DNA from: Betaproteobacteria bacterium
Lineage (GTDB): Bacteria > Pseudomonadota > Gammaproteobacteria > Burkholderiales > Burkholderiaceae_D
Assembly: GCA_025362735.1 (NCBI GenBank)
Contig: JANYFL010000062.1
Coordinates: forward strand, 1 to 64,000
Direction of reading: 5' to 3'
DNA: 64,000 nt
Positions 1 through 8,556 of this stretch are shown here, piece after piece (position 1 is the stretch's first letter; every line of letters begins with the position of its first letter). The translations under genes were made by a program, and so were the position numbers. The notes below the pieces were generated by a model, which was given only the letters and a program-made list of their open reading frames with translations, ran no database searches and was not told where the DNA came from.

Positions 1-119
1 CGCGGAATTAGCGAGCCGGATGGCATGAAAGGGGCGCCAGAAATTGTAAGTATACTTGGCATCCCACACGTTAATGATGCCATCCGCGCCCGCCATGTTC
101 GCCAGCGCGAAAATTCGCG
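1..119 (-). pseudogene. Fragment of a vanadium-dependent haloperoxidase / PAP2-type protein (partial, runs off the window)
   Basis: Reading the minus strand from about position 125 to 1 in the frame beginning MARIFALANMAG gives the motif WDAKYTYNFWRPFHAIR. This is the signature of bacterial vanadium-dependent haloperoxidases and related PAP2 phosphatases, in which the Lys and the Arg seven residues later bind vanadate or phosphate. No start codon with a ribosome site is evident; the frame simply emerges out of the exosortase coding region upstream, in a different reading frame. The 5' part of a normal haloperoxidase (several hundred residues) is missing and the 3' part lies outside the window. 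It is either a remnant joined by rearrangement or the product of a chimeric assembly. The family call is fairly sure from the motif; the gene's status is not. Confidence 0.6.
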
Positions 120-500
120 CCATGCCAGCAAGACCAGCATCGCAACCAAGGCGGCCTGACGCAGTGCAATCACGCCAGCAATTTCACCCAATAGCCAGGC
201 AAACCCTGCCCCAAGCAAAAATAACAAGGCCCAAACACAGGGACGGGGGGTCAGGGCAGTTAGTTCTGCGCGCTTGCTCCAGATCATCCACGCGCTCATC
301 GGCAGAATTAAAAAGCCATGCGCAAAAGTCTCGGAGCGAATCCAGATGGCCACCATTGACCACGCCGTGTCATGGTAAAAAACCAACGTGATCAGTAAGG
401 TCGGGATGAATACCCAGAGGGCTCGTTTCCAAGCCGAAACCGGTTCGATCGAAGTTGATCGATTTGTCTCATCAGGAAAGTGGTTCGGGACGGCACTCAT
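120..500 (-). CDS. xrtA: Exosortase A, N-terminal part only (truncated)
   Basis: The ATG at 500 overlaps the stop of the upstream glycosyltransferase by 4 nt (ATGA), as expected for translational coupling. The reading gives about 127 residues typical of the exosortase A N-terminus: a first membrane helix near residues 28-42, then RSETFAHGFLILP, a TPRP loop at 84-87, and hydrophobic helices around 89-126. Exosortases are multi-pass inner-membrane cysteine transpeptidase-like proteins thought to process PEP-CTERM proteins. Here the homology stops at Trp127, where the family normally continues through further helices to the catalytic Cys, Arg and His; none of these is present. The frame stays open to the window start but its sequence is unlike exosortase. 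Position in the operon supports the identity; the break supports truncation or misassembly. Confidence 0.75.
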
Positions 501-1798
501 GCTGAATGGGCCGATACGGCCATAGGTTCGGTCTGAGCGAAAAGTGTTTCGACAGGTCGGGGCGCGTCAGCACCCACGTTCGTTGAAGTGGCACGACGGA
601 AACATGCGTCAAGCCGCTCCAGGTTATGCATCCAGCTGTAGTTGCGCAGGACGCAGTCTCTTGCCGCACACCCCATATGCCGGGCAATTTCTGGGTCATC
701 AAGCAATGCGATCACGCTGCGCGCAACTCCGGGGGCATCGTTGGCGACACTGAATTCTTCACCTGGCATTGCGTTAAGCGCGACGGCTGACGCTTGAGTA
801 ATCACGACCGGCTTGGCCATCGCCATCGCCTCCAGCGCCTTGTTCTGGATGCCGCGCGCCACGCGCATCGGCACGACTGCAACCGTTGCGTGTGAAATAT
901 AGGGACGCACGTCTGGAACGGTTCCAGTCACGCTGACACCCTCCAGATAGCTCAGTGCCTGCACTTCTGCCACCGGCCGGGCCCCCACAATACAAAAGCG
1001 CACGGTCGGATGCTGGGCTCGAATCAAAGGAAGAATATCTTGGGCAAACCAGATCACTGCATCGATGTTGGGCAAATAATCCATCGCCCCGCTAAAAACG
1101 ACGACGGGTTCTGAGCCGGTATAGGGTGAAGGCAAATCATGTTCAGGCGAAAAGAAAAGCGTATCCACGCCGTTCTCAGCAGCGATCACCTTGTCTGCGG
1201 ACTCTGGCGCTAGGCGGCGAAACAGCCCCGCCTCGGCTTCGGTAACAAAAACACTATTCCTCGCCAGCACAGCACTTTCACGTTCAAATGCAAGGAGACG
1301 CTTTGCTTCACGCCGGTACAACCAGCGCAAGGGCGCACGGTACCAGCCGCGATCTGCATCGGCATACTGATTCCACTTGGCCGAATCGACATCGACGAAA
1401 TCAATGACACGTTCGATTTCTGAGTGATGATTGACGTACTGCGCCATCGGTGAAGAAAACACCACGACGCGTTTGATACTCAAACGTTTGCACAACGTAT
1501 CAATCCATTTTTTCAAACCGGCATCGCGGTAATAGGGCAAAGCCAGCGCCTTGCCTTTCAGCAGTCCCTTTAAGCTGCGCAGTCGTGCTGTTTTCGGATC
1601 AAGCCGGGCGAAATGGGTTTCGCCGCACCAAGCTTTCACCACCGGCACATGCTGCCAGTCCTGTTCATCATCGATAAAAGTGCCCAGATGCACGCGATAC
1701 TGCGTCGTCAGATAACGCAGCAAATGATAAGAACGTACCTTGTCTCCCTTGTTCGGAGGATAGGGCATGCGATGCACGAGAAATAACAGGTCTTCCAT
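497..1798 (-). CDS. XrtA/PEP-CTERM-associated glycosyltransferase (GT4-like)
   Basis: This 433-residue protein resembles the glycosyltransferase subfamily found only beside exosortase A (TIGR03087-like). It starts with a GT-B N-terminal domain carrying HRMPYPPNKGDK. The C-terminal nucleotide-sugar domain has VVFSGAMDYLPNIDAV, FCIVGARP, and the loop RGIQNKALEAMAMAKPVV, where the acceptor-binding Glu lies. It probably adds a sugar to the lipid-linked exopolysaccharide repeat unit on the cytoplasmic face; donor and acceptor cannot be read from sequence. It begins 8 bp after the FemAB-like gene and its stop overlaps the xrtA start by 4 nt, so it belongs to the same transcript. Length is normal for the subfamily. 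Family identity is firm, substrate unknown. Confidence 0.88.
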   Translation of the reverse strand: MEDLLFLVHRMPYPPNKGDKVRSYHLLRYLTTQYRVHLGTFIDDEQDWQHVPVVKAWCGETHFARLDPKTARLRSLKGLLKGKALALPYYRDAGLKKWIDTLCKRLSIKRVVVFSSPMAQYVNHHSEIERVIDFVDVDSAKWNQYADADRGWYRAPLRWLYRREAKRLLAFERESAVLARNSVFVTEAEAGLFRRLAPESADKVIAAENGVDTLFFSPEHDLPSPYTGSEPVVVFSGAMDYLPNIDAVIWFAQDILPLIRAQHPTVRFCIVGARPVAEVQALSYLEGVSVTGTVPDVRPYISHATVAVVPMRVARGIQNKALEAMAMAKPVVITQASAVALNAMPGEEFSVANDAPGVARSVIALLDDPEIARHMGCAARDCVLRNYSWMHNLERLDACFRRATSTNVGADAPRPVETLFAQTEPMAVSAHSA

Positions 1799-1806
1799 TG
1801 CGGCTT

Positions 1807-2892
1807 CTAACCAAGATTCCGGACAATATGGGGTCCGAGATAGTTAGCCACTGGCAGAGGCAAACGCCGCCATAGTGCGATGAAAGCGCGATACTTGGGA
1901 TTGAGTGGATTATTCTGTGGAACCGCATCGGCCTTGATCAACTGGTAGCCGTAATCGAGCGGCTGCGGCGTGAAGCCCCAGTTCTTTTTGAAATCGTAAG
2001 GCCCGGTGTCGAGCTTACTGCGACCGTAATCGAACAGCTTCAGACCACGTTCACAGGAACGGCGCATCAGCTCCCAGTATTTGAAATCATTGGCAGCCAG
2101 ATCGCGCGCAGCCAGATCGTCACCGGCATAGTAAGGCAGCACTTCGTCACGAAAATAAAAAGTCAGGACGCTACTCAAGGGCTTGCCTTCCGGACTACGC
2201 ACGGTGAGGACTTCGCAATCCTTACCGAAGGTCTGCTTCAATGCAGCGAAATAACGCTTGGGTAAAGCAGGCGTTCCGTGACGATGAACATTCTCGGCGT
2301 AGAGCGCGAAGAAAGTTTCAACGCCATCATCAATCTGGCTGGTCAATCCGGCCTTGATTCCCTTCCGTACCATCGCACGTTGCTTGCGCGGAATGGCGAG
2401 CATGTTGGCTTCGACTTCGGGCAGAATTTCTTTGCGAAACGTAAAGTAAATATCCTGCGTGGACCAATCATGACTGTGTGCACGCCGGTTAGAAAGATTA
2501 CGGCATTCAAGATGCCCGACATCCAGTTTATGCGCCTTGGCAGTTGCCGCGTCGAGCAGTGCTGTTGCAGCGATGTCATCGGTTGCGGCTACGCCAGCAT
2601 AAACACAAAATGGCAGTGAAATCAGCGCATGACCAAAGAGTCGGCTCTTGACCTGGGCCAAAGGCAAGACCCCGCAGATGTCGCCATCGCGTTCAGCATA
2701 CAAAAAAAAAGTGCGATGGCCGAAGATCCTCTCCATGATGCCGCGCCAAGCCGCACGATGAAAGAAAGTCGCTTCTGCGCAGCTTTCAACGAAAGCATCC
2801 CAGCGCGCGATTTCATTCTGATCTGCACCGAGCGTCTTGATCGTGATGTTGGCAGTCAGGTCGGCCATGAATGGGAGTGCATCGCGCTTCAT
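1807..2892 (-). CDS. FemAB-family protein of the XrtA/PEP-CTERM system
   Basis: About 361 residues with a GNAT-fold FemAB/peptidoglycan-bridge-like acyltransferase layout: ATFFHRAAWRGIMER near the N-terminus, a central basic segment PRKQRAMVRKG, and a C-terminal half with FKYWELMRRSCERG and FDYGRSKLDTGPYDFK. FemAB relatives transfer amino acids from aminoacyl-tRNA, but the exosortase-linked subfamily has no proven substrate; a role in modifying the exopolysaccharide or its anchor is inference. I place the start at 2892 because this ATG overlaps the deacetylase stop by 4 nt (ATGA). A longer open frame extends upstream to 3213 but overlaps the deacetylase and has no family similarity. A shorter start at 2868 (MADL) is also possible. 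Confidence 0.86.
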   Translation of the reverse strand: MKRDALPFMADLTANITIKTLGADQNEIARWDAFVESCAEATFFHRAAWRGIMERIFGHRTFFLYAERDGDICGVLPLAQVKSRLFGHALISLPFCVYAGVAATDDIAATALLDAATAKAHKLDVGHLECRNLSNRRAHSHDWSTQDIYFTFRKEILPEVEANMLAIPRKQRAMVRKGIKAGLTSQIDDGVETFFALYAENVHRHGTPALPKRYFAALKQTFGKDCEVLTVRSPEGKPLSSVLTFYFRDEVLPYYAGDDLAARDLAANDFKYWELMRRSCERGLKLFDYGRSKLDTGPYDFKKNWGFTPQPLDYGYQLIKADAVPQNNPLNPKYRAFIALWRRLPLPVANYLGPHIVRNLG

Positions 2893-3788
2893 GCGGCCTG
2901 CGCAAAAAAGGCTGGGGCCGGCGCGTTCGCAGTGCTGGTCCGGGTTGATTCGAGAAAAACGCGATCCATCCGGTCCCATTTGAAATCGCTCAAGAGTCGT
3001 TCCAGTCGTGGTTGCATGCGATGCAGATTCAGATAGTGCCGGAAACGGGTCTTGAAACCAATGCCTGGAATGCGCGGCTGCGCCGGATCGATTTCCCAAG
3101 GATGAAAATAGAACATGCCGGGTTGCGCATCGACCTGATTGACACGCGCGAGAGACCAGCGCGATACAGCATAGGGTAAAAGCCGGAAAAATCCGCCACC
3201 AGCAGCCGGCCAATTACGCTCGAATAGTCGCAAGGTGGTTGGTGGAACTTCGATCAGCCGATCAACCGATTGAAAAGAAAAGCGCGGCGCATCAGGCATA
3301 CCGTAATGGTCGTGACGCACCGGATAGATACTGGAACTGTAGACATAACCTGCATCGCGAATGCAATCCAGTGCCCACAAATTTCCAGTGCCAATCGAAA
3401 AACTGGGCGCGCGATAACCTTTGATGCTGACGCCACCAAAGTCTTCGAGTATGGCTTTGGCACGCACGATGTCGGCACTGAATTCTTCCGGCGTTTGTTC
3501 GCTCGCGCGCAGATGCGCATAACCATGACTGGCCAGTTCATGACCACCAGACACGATGTCACGCACCATTTGCGGATAACGTTCGGCAATCCAGCCCAGC
3601 GTGAAAAAGGTTGCCTTCACATCATGTTTGCGCAGTATTTCCAGAATCACCGCCACGTTACGTTCGACGCGGCAATCCATTTGCTCCCACTCACTGCGCG
3701 GGATATGCCCAGCGAATGCCGAGACTTGAAAATAGTCTTCGACATCGATGGTCAGCGCATTGACAATGTTTGATGCTGAGGACTGCAT
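2889..3788 (-). CDS. XrtA/PEP-CTERM-system polysaccharide deacetylase (NodB family)
   Basis: This 299-residue protein has a complete NodB/carbohydrate esterase 4 domain. The first motif is LTIDVEDYFQ near residues 13-22, with the catalytic Asp. The metal-binding motif is ELASHGYAHLR. Later come KGYRAPSFSIG and the C-terminal FYFHPWEIDPAQPR. Such enzymes remove N-acetyl groups from amino sugars using a divalent metal; in this locus the likely target is an N-acetylhexosamine of the exopolysaccharide. There is no signal peptide, which is usual for the exosortase-linked subfamily. It lies one base after wecB and its stop overlaps the FemAB-like start, so translation is coupled. Family call is firm; the exact substrate is inferred from the adjacent UDP-GlcNAc epimerase. 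Confidence 0.9.
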   Translation of the reverse strand: MQSSASNIVNALTIDVEDYFQVSAFAGHIPRSEWEQMDCRVERNVAVILEILRKHDVKATFFTLGWIAERYPQMVRDIVSGGHELASHGYAHLRASEQTPEEFSADIVRAKAILEDFGGVSIKGYRAPSFSIGTGNLWALDCIRDAGYVYSSSIYPVRHDHYGMPDAPRFSFQSVDRLIEVPPTTLRLFERNWPAAGGGFFRLLPYAVSRWSLARVNQVDAQPGMFYFHPWEIDPAQPRIPGIGFKTRFRHYLNLHRMQPRLERLLSDFKWDRMDRVFLESTRTSTANAPAPAFFAQAA

Positions 3789-3789
3789 T

Positions 3790-4974
3790 TCAGGCCGCCT
3801 TCAGATTTTTCAGGCCAAGCCATTCACCCAAATGTCGGGCAATGCGTTCGGCAGCATGACCATCCCAGTATTCGGGTGTGCGACCCCGCTTGCCACCGGT
3901 TTTCAGTACATCCTCAACAGCCGTCAAAATGTTATGGGCATCCTGACCAACTAAAGTGCTGGTGCCCTGATCAACCGTAATGGGTCGTTCGGTGTTATTG
4001 CGCATGGTCAGGCAGGGCACGCCCAAGGCGGTTGTTTCATCCTGCAGGCCGCCCGAATCGGTCAGAACCAGAGTTGCTTCGGCCATCAACCCAAGCATCT
4101 CGAAGTAGCCCTGAGGTGGCAGCAGCACAATACGATCCGATTGAATCAGGGACTCCAGACCAAATTCCTGGATTTTCTGTCGTGTGCGCGGGTGCATGGT
4201 AAACGCCAGCGGCAGTTGAGATGAAACTTGCTGCAGGACGTCAAGAATGCCACGCAGTATTTGCGGATCATCCACATTCGATGGACGATGCATGGTCACA
4301 ACGCCATACTGCCCGGCAGTCAGAAAGGCTGGGCTCGCACCGCCGTTACGCAGGGTTTTTTCTGCAGCAACGGCATGCGGCTTGTGGGTCAACAAGGTGT
4401 CGATCATGACATTGCCAACGAAGACGATACGTTCATCTGCAATCCCTTCACGACGCAAATTATCGCCAGCAGAACGTTCAGTGGTGTAGAGCAAGTCGGC
4501 AATTTGATCCGTCAGAACACGATTGATTTCTTCTGGCATGGTGCGGTCATAACTGCGTAGGCCCGCCTCGACATGAATCACCGGGATATTCTTTTTGGAG
4601 GCCACCAATGCGCAAGCAATAGTCGAATTGACATCGCCCACGACAAGAACCGCTGCGGGATCATACTGATCAACCACAGGCTCAAACCGCTTCATGATTT
4701 CTGCCGTCTGCATCGCATGACTAGCCGAACCAACCTCAAGATTGACCGTCGGTGCAGGCAAGCCCAGAGCCAAAAAAAACTGGTCGTTCATCGCAGAGTC
4801 GTAATGCTGACCGGTATGGATTAGCAATGCCGGGATCGGCGGATGATGCGCTGCCATGGCCTGGATGATCGGCGCCATTTTCATGTAATTGGGTCGTGCG
4901 CCCACCACACATAAAATCGGCTTGGGAGTCTGCCCTGCGGGCGTTACTGTTGCGCTCATTGCTGTTGGACTCAT
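3790..4974 (-). CDS. wecB: UDP-N-acetylglucosamine 2-epimerase (non-hydrolysing)
   Basis: The 394-residue protein interconverts UDP-GlcNAc and UDP-ManNAc in the cytoplasm. Family motifs are present in order: VVGARPNYMKMAPI at the N-terminus, HTGQHYDSAMNDQFF, VVGDVNSTIACALVA, VIHVEAGLRSYDRTMPEE with catalytic acidic residues, TMHRPSNVDD, and the UDP-binding LTDSGGLQDETTALGVP. Length is as usual for the family. The start codon overlaps the ATPase stop by one base (TAATG), showing co-transcription. Its place inside the exopolysaccharide operon suggests that the polymer contains ManNAc or a derivative such as ManNAcA; no UDP-ManNAc dehydrogenase is visible in the window, so an oxidised form is not supported. 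Confidence 0.95.
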   Translation of the reverse strand: MSPTAMSATVTPAGQTPKPILCVVGARPNYMKMAPIIQAMAAHHPPIPALLIHTGQHYDSAMNDQFFLALGLPAPTVNLEVGSASHAMQTAEIMKRFEPVVDQYDPAAVLVVGDVNSTIACALVASKKNIPVIHVEAGLRSYDRTMPEEINRVLTDQIADLLYTTERSAGDNLRREGIADERIVFVGNVMIDTLLTHKPHAVAAEKTLRNGGASPAFLTAGQYGVVTMHRPSNVDDPQILRGILDVLQQVSSQLPLAFTMHPRTRQKIQEFGLESLIQSDRIVLLPPQGYFEMLGLMAEATLVLTDSGGLQDETTALGVPCLTMRNNTERPITVDQGTSTLVGQDAHNILTAVEDVLKTGGKRGRTPEYWDGHAAERIARHLGEWLGLKNLKAA

Positions 4975-6008
4975 TAATCGGCCTTGACCTGTTTGACGCG
5001 TGGTCGCTTGGCTTGCTGTAGTTGCTCCAGAACTCTGGACATACTGGCGACAGAATCCTTCAGTAAATTAACCTGTTCGGCCAGCCCATTCAGCAAAATG
5101 GTTTCCGTGTTATTGGCAAGAGGGAGTGCAGCCACGTTGGAGGGCATGCCGCCTTCGAAGTAATCCTCCATAGGCTGACTACCTTGAACTGCACTGAGCT
5201 CCTTGCCGAACTCGATGAAGACTTCCTGTACATCATCACTGGTCAGATGTGTTTTTTCACCCAGGAAACCCGCGAGCAAAAGCCGGTCACACAAAACATT
5301 GATCTGCCGCGGAATGCCCGCAGCAACTTCGTGAATACGTTGATAAGCCGCCGGTTCAAAACTCGGATTGCCATTCCAGCCCACCCGATGCAGGCGATGT
5401 TCGATATAAGCCTGTGTTTCTTCGACGTCCAACGGACCCAAGTGGGCCGAAGCGGTGACGCGCTGGCGCAACTGACGCATTTCGGGACGCTGCATCATTT
5501 CGCGGAATTCCGGTTGCCCCAGCAACAAACTTTGCAGCAGAGATTTATCGTTATGCTGAAAATTCGACAGCATGCGCAATTCCTCTACCGCTTGAGGCGA
5601 CAAATTTTGTGCTTCATCGACAACCAGCAAGGCCCGCTTGCCTTCGGCATGCAATCGACGGAAAAAACGCTCAAGACCCATGATCAAGGCAGCCTTATCG
5701 GGTAACTCTGGCGCCACACCAAAAAAAGCACCCGCGATCATGCGTAGCATGTCCTGAGAATCGAGCTGCGTGCTAACGATTTGAACCGCGACCAGTTGCT
5801 TGGACGGTAACTGCTGCAGAAGATTGCGCACCAGCGTGGTCTTGCCTGCACCCACTTCACCGGTAATGACAATAAAGCCTTCGCCTTGATGAACGCCGTA
5901 TTTCAAATAAGCCATTGCACGGCTATGGCCGCGACTGCCAAAGAAAAATGCAGGGTCTGGCGTCAGTTGAAAAGGCTTGCCGGTCAAGCCATAAAATGAT
6001 TCGTACAT
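4974..6008 (-). CDS. XrtA-associated ATPase (GspA/ExeA-like AAA+)
   Basis: This 344-residue protein belongs to the ATPase subfamily of PEP-CTERM loci (TIGR03015-like), related to ExeA/GspA. The N-terminus MYESFYGLTGKPFQLTPDP is a family hallmark. Walker A is GEVGAGKTT at residues 50-58, Walker B is LLVVDEAQNL near 124-133, followed by a sensor-like LLLGQPEF and the arginine-rich RQRVTASAHLGPLD. After about residue 270 the sequence becomes low in motifs, with a short C-terminal coiled-coil-like segment. It is probably a cytoplasmic energy-using factor for polymer export or assembly, but its partner has not been shown. It sits 30 bp after the outer-membrane protein gene and overlaps wecB by one base. 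Confidence 0.9.
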   Translation of the reverse strand: MYESFYGLTGKPFQLTPDPAFFFGSRGHSRAMAYLKYGVHQGEGFIVITGEVGAGKTTLVRNLLQQLPSKQLVAVQIVSTQLDSQDMLRMIAGAFFGVAPELPDKAALIMGLERFFRRLHAEGKRALLVVDEAQNLSPQAVEELRMLSNFQHNDKSLLQSLLLGQPEFREMMQRPEMRQLRQRVTASAHLGPLDVEETQAYIEHRLHRVGWNGNPSFEPAAYQRIHEVAAGIPRQINVLCDRLLLAGFLGEKTHLTSDDVQEVFIEFGKELSAVQGSQPMEDYFEGGMPSNVAALPLANNTETILLNGLAEQVNLLKDSVASMSRVLEQLQQAKRPRVKQVKAD

Positions 6009-6038
6009 GATGGAATCCGATCAGGTTAGAGTCAGTGA

Positions 6039-7610
6039 TCAGAACTGCATATGGAGCGATCCGATGATCGCGTTTTCCGTATAACCCGAACCCAGGAAAT
6101 TACCATCCTGTCGCGTATTGCGAAGTTGTAGCGATGTAGATAGATTACGTTGTATTTGCCGTTGCAGAACAAACGCAAAAATACGTTGACGGCTCTCGTC
6201 TGCATTATCCAAAGCCTGACTGCGTGTACGTTGCGCGGACAGTGACGCAGTAGTGCGAGGCCCCATTTGATAGGCCCAAGAGGTCATGAATGATGTGGTA
6301 CGGAAAGACCGGCTACCCGCAAAGATATCGAGAGGGATCACTTCTTTACTCAACGCTTTCTGTTGGGATCGGTTGAATGTAAAAGTAATCGTATTACGCA
6401 ATCCGACAAGAGCAAGCGACAAGTCCAGTCTTTTCTGCAAATAAATCTGATTGGTTAGAAAATTGAATTGCTGAAGTTGTCCATTTGGTTGAATGCTCTG
6501 TTGCAACAAGGTCGATATGGCTTGATTGCGGGCGACGGGATCGGGATAGCGGCTCACAAATAGCGAATCGAGCAACGCTGCGGTTGAAAAATTGGCAGGC
6601 AATGATAATTGCTGAGCACTGGACGTCATATCATTGCTGTATCCGGCACGCCAGATGGTCAGGGGCGTGCGATGGGTGAAGTCGATGTGATCGGTCCTGC
6701 CAAAATAATGATGTCCATGCTGAGCATTCAGACTGTTCGTTGGATTGGGCGCCCACTGGAACCCGGCTGTGTAATAACTGCCATCTGAAGATTCGCCGGA
6801 GAATGTCACATAGTCATTACGCTCTTGTCCGCCCGTCACAAACAGGGTCAATCTGGAATCAAAAAGATAGGTCAGTGTAACGGACTCATGTTCTGTGCTT
6901 TGATCGTTCAGGTTTTTATAATTTGAAGTCTGCTTGTCATAGTTCAAGCTCCACCTGAACTTGCTTCCAAGGCTATCGGACACCGAGGCGTAATAATCAT
7001 TTGAATTGCTTAAGGTCAGAAAATTACTGTCTGAATCATTACGCGAATACCGATAACCCAACAAATAATTTCCATCACTTCCAAAATGCGAGCGGAAATA
7101 GGGATTGAGATTAAGCGTCCGTGTTTCTGCGCGATTGGAAGATCCATTGACGGTATTCGCAGCTTGCGTTTGAAATGGTGACCCATTCTGCTGCGAGATC
7201 TGCGCATCTGCATCAAAAAAAAGATGATCGTTGACCAGCTCGGACTTCGCAATTGCTTTCAGTGTATTACGCACAGTGGTGCCATTCGTACCGTTTGCGT
7301 AATAGAGCAGTTCCGGGGCATAAAGAAAACTCAGGTCCAGGTGAGCACTCTTACGCCGCAATACTAAGGATGGGCTAATAGTAGTGACCCAATCAGAACG
7401 CTCCTGACCAGCAGGGGACAGATTAATATTGTCCGAATAGGTCTCGGTTAGAGTCAGTGCCGGTTCAAATTTCCAGGGAATGGTTCCGCCCGAAGCGGTT
7501 TGAGCGAATGCGACGCTTGCATGATTGAATAACACAAGCCCAGCCAAACTGAGACCGATATTGCGATGACACTTACCCAGCCGACGCCGACCCAACACGT
7601 TAATACCCAT
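6039..7610 (-). CDS. XrtA/PEP-CTERM-system outer-membrane beta-barrel protein
   Basis: This is a 523-residue protein with a signal peptide (basic GRRRLGKCHR, then a hydrophobic stretch, cleavage probably after SVAFA). A long alternating polar/aromatic sequence typical of a beta barrel follows, ending in LHMQF with the C-terminal aromatic residue of outer-membrane proteins. It matches the TIGR03016-type family beside exosortase A. Its likely job is an outer-membrane conduit or scaffold for the exopolysaccharide. I choose the ATG at 7610, which overlaps the end of the autokinase gene by 11 nt. The upstream ATG at 7664 would add 18 residues, put the signal peptide far from the N-terminus and overlap the kinase by 65 nt. 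Function beyond localisation is inferred. Confidence 0.86.
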   Translation of the reverse strand: MGINVLGRRRLGKCHRNIGLSLAGLVLFNHASVAFAQTASGGTIPWKFEPALTLTETYSDNINLSPAGQERSDWVTTISPSLVLRRKSAHLDLSFLYAPELLYYANGTNGTTVRNTLKAIAKSELVNDHLFFDADAQISQQNGSPFQTQAANTVNGSSNRAETRTLNLNPYFRSHFGSDGNYLLGYRYSRNDSDSNFLTLSNSNDYYASVSDSLGSKFRWSLNYDKQTSNYKNLNDQSTEHESVTLTYLFDSRLTLFVTGGQERNDYVTFSGESSDGSYYTAGFQWAPNPTNSLNAQHGHHYFGRTDHIDFTHRTPLTIWRAGYSNDMTSSAQQLSLPANFSTAALLDSLFVSRYPDPVARNQAISTLLQQSIQPNGQLQQFNFLTNQIYLQKRLDLSLALVGLRNTITFTFNRSQQKALSKEVIPLDIFAGSRSFRTTSFMTSWAYQMGPRTTASLSAQRTRSQALDNADESRQRIFAFVLQRQIQRNLSTSLQLRNTRQDGNFLGSGYTENAIIGSLHMQF

Positions 7611-8556
7611 AGTAGCCGTATTCACCCACTTGAGAGTACTTAGCCTTATTGAGGATGGTACCAATCACCTCACAGGATTCAATCGCAGCCAAAGCCTCTT
7701 GTACTGATGCATGGGTCGTGCTTTCTGAAGCAACAACCAAGACAATCTGTCCCATCTTGGCGGCAAGCGTACGCGATTCTGTCGTGACGAGAAGGGGTGG
7801 TGAATCGAAAACAACGATACGGTCGGAGTAGCGCGTACTTAACTGATTCAGGATATCCGACATGGCTTCGCTGGCCAGCAATTCAGTAGACCGGGCATGG
7901 GTGCGGCCCGCAGGTAAGATCGTCAGTTTTTCGACATTGGTCTTTACCATTACATCGCCCAGATCAATACTGGGATCGAGCAGTACATCCATCAAACCAG
8001 CCTCAAAATTCACGCCCAACTGGGTGGGTACCGAAGGCCGGGCTACGTCAGCATCGACCAGCAATACGGTATGGTCCAATTCCATCGCAATACTCATGGC
8101 CAAATTCACTGCGCAGAAGGTCTTGCCTTCGCGAGGGAAGGCACTGGTCACCATGATCAGATTGCCGTTTTTAACCGGCGCAGCGCCTTGTCCAAAAGCA
8201 TTTTTGATCAAAGGCCGCTTGATCATGCGGAACTCTTCGGCAATCGGGGTCTTGCTGGCATCCGGTGTAATCATGCCGAGCGAACGCAATCGATCCAGAT
8301 CGATTTCAACCGTCTTTCGGCTCGCTCCGGCAGAGCCGTTATCGCCACTCTCTGTGCCTGACCCTTTACTGTTGGGTAACTTAATGGCCTCAGGAGATGA
8401 AAGCCGATCTTCCTGATGAATCCGCTCAATCGCATCTTCAATCAAACGATCCGTACGAGACAACCCTCCCATACTTCCACTCCGCGCCCCCAAATCGGGC
8501 AACACTGACGGCTGCTCACGATCCAGCTTCTCAATCGCTCGTTCAATAAGACTCAA
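7600..8556 (-). CDS. XrtA-associated tyrosine autokinase (BY-kinase)
   Basis: This 318-residue cytoplasmic BY-kinase has a Walker A region SAFPREGKTFCAVNLA, Walker A' VLLVDADVARP, and Walker B IVVFDSPPLLV. The C-terminus EYGYYGY is a short tyrosine cluster of the kind autophosphorylated in Wzc/CpsD-type kinases. The N-terminal 90 residues are a variable linker with charged repeats. In the exosortase systems the kinase and its membrane activator are separate proteins, and the activator is the adjacent chain-length protein, whose stop overlaps this start by 4 nt (ATGA). Phosphorylation cycles probably control polymer length and export. The gene end overlaps the outer-membrane protein start, so all three are translationally linked. 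Confidence 0.93.
   Translation of the reverse strand: MSLIERAIEKLDREQPSVLPDLGARSGSMGGLSRTDRLIEDAIERIHQEDRLSSPEAIKLPNSKGSGTESGDNGSAGASRKTVEIDLDRLRSLGMITPDASKTPIAEEFRMIKRPLIKNAFGQGAAPVKNGNLIMVTSAFPREGKTFCAVNLAMSIAMELDHTVLLVDADVARPSVPTQLGVNFEAGLMDVLLDPSIDLGDVMVKTNVEKLTILPAGRTHARSTELLASEAMSDILNQLSTRYSDRIVVFDSPPLLVTTESRTLAAKMGQIVLVVASESTTHASVQEALAAIESCEVIGTILNKAKYSQVGEYGYYGY

Noticed and set aside
56-391. Plus-strand open frame of 111 codons at the window start
   Set aside because: It is antisense to the exosortase and haloperoxidase readings, which match known families; its own sequence is low-complexity and resembles nothing.
2893-3213. N-terminal extension of the FemAB-like gene
   Set aside because: It overlaps the deacetylase gene in full-length frame conflict and has no family similarity; the ATGA overlap at 2889-2892 gives a better start.
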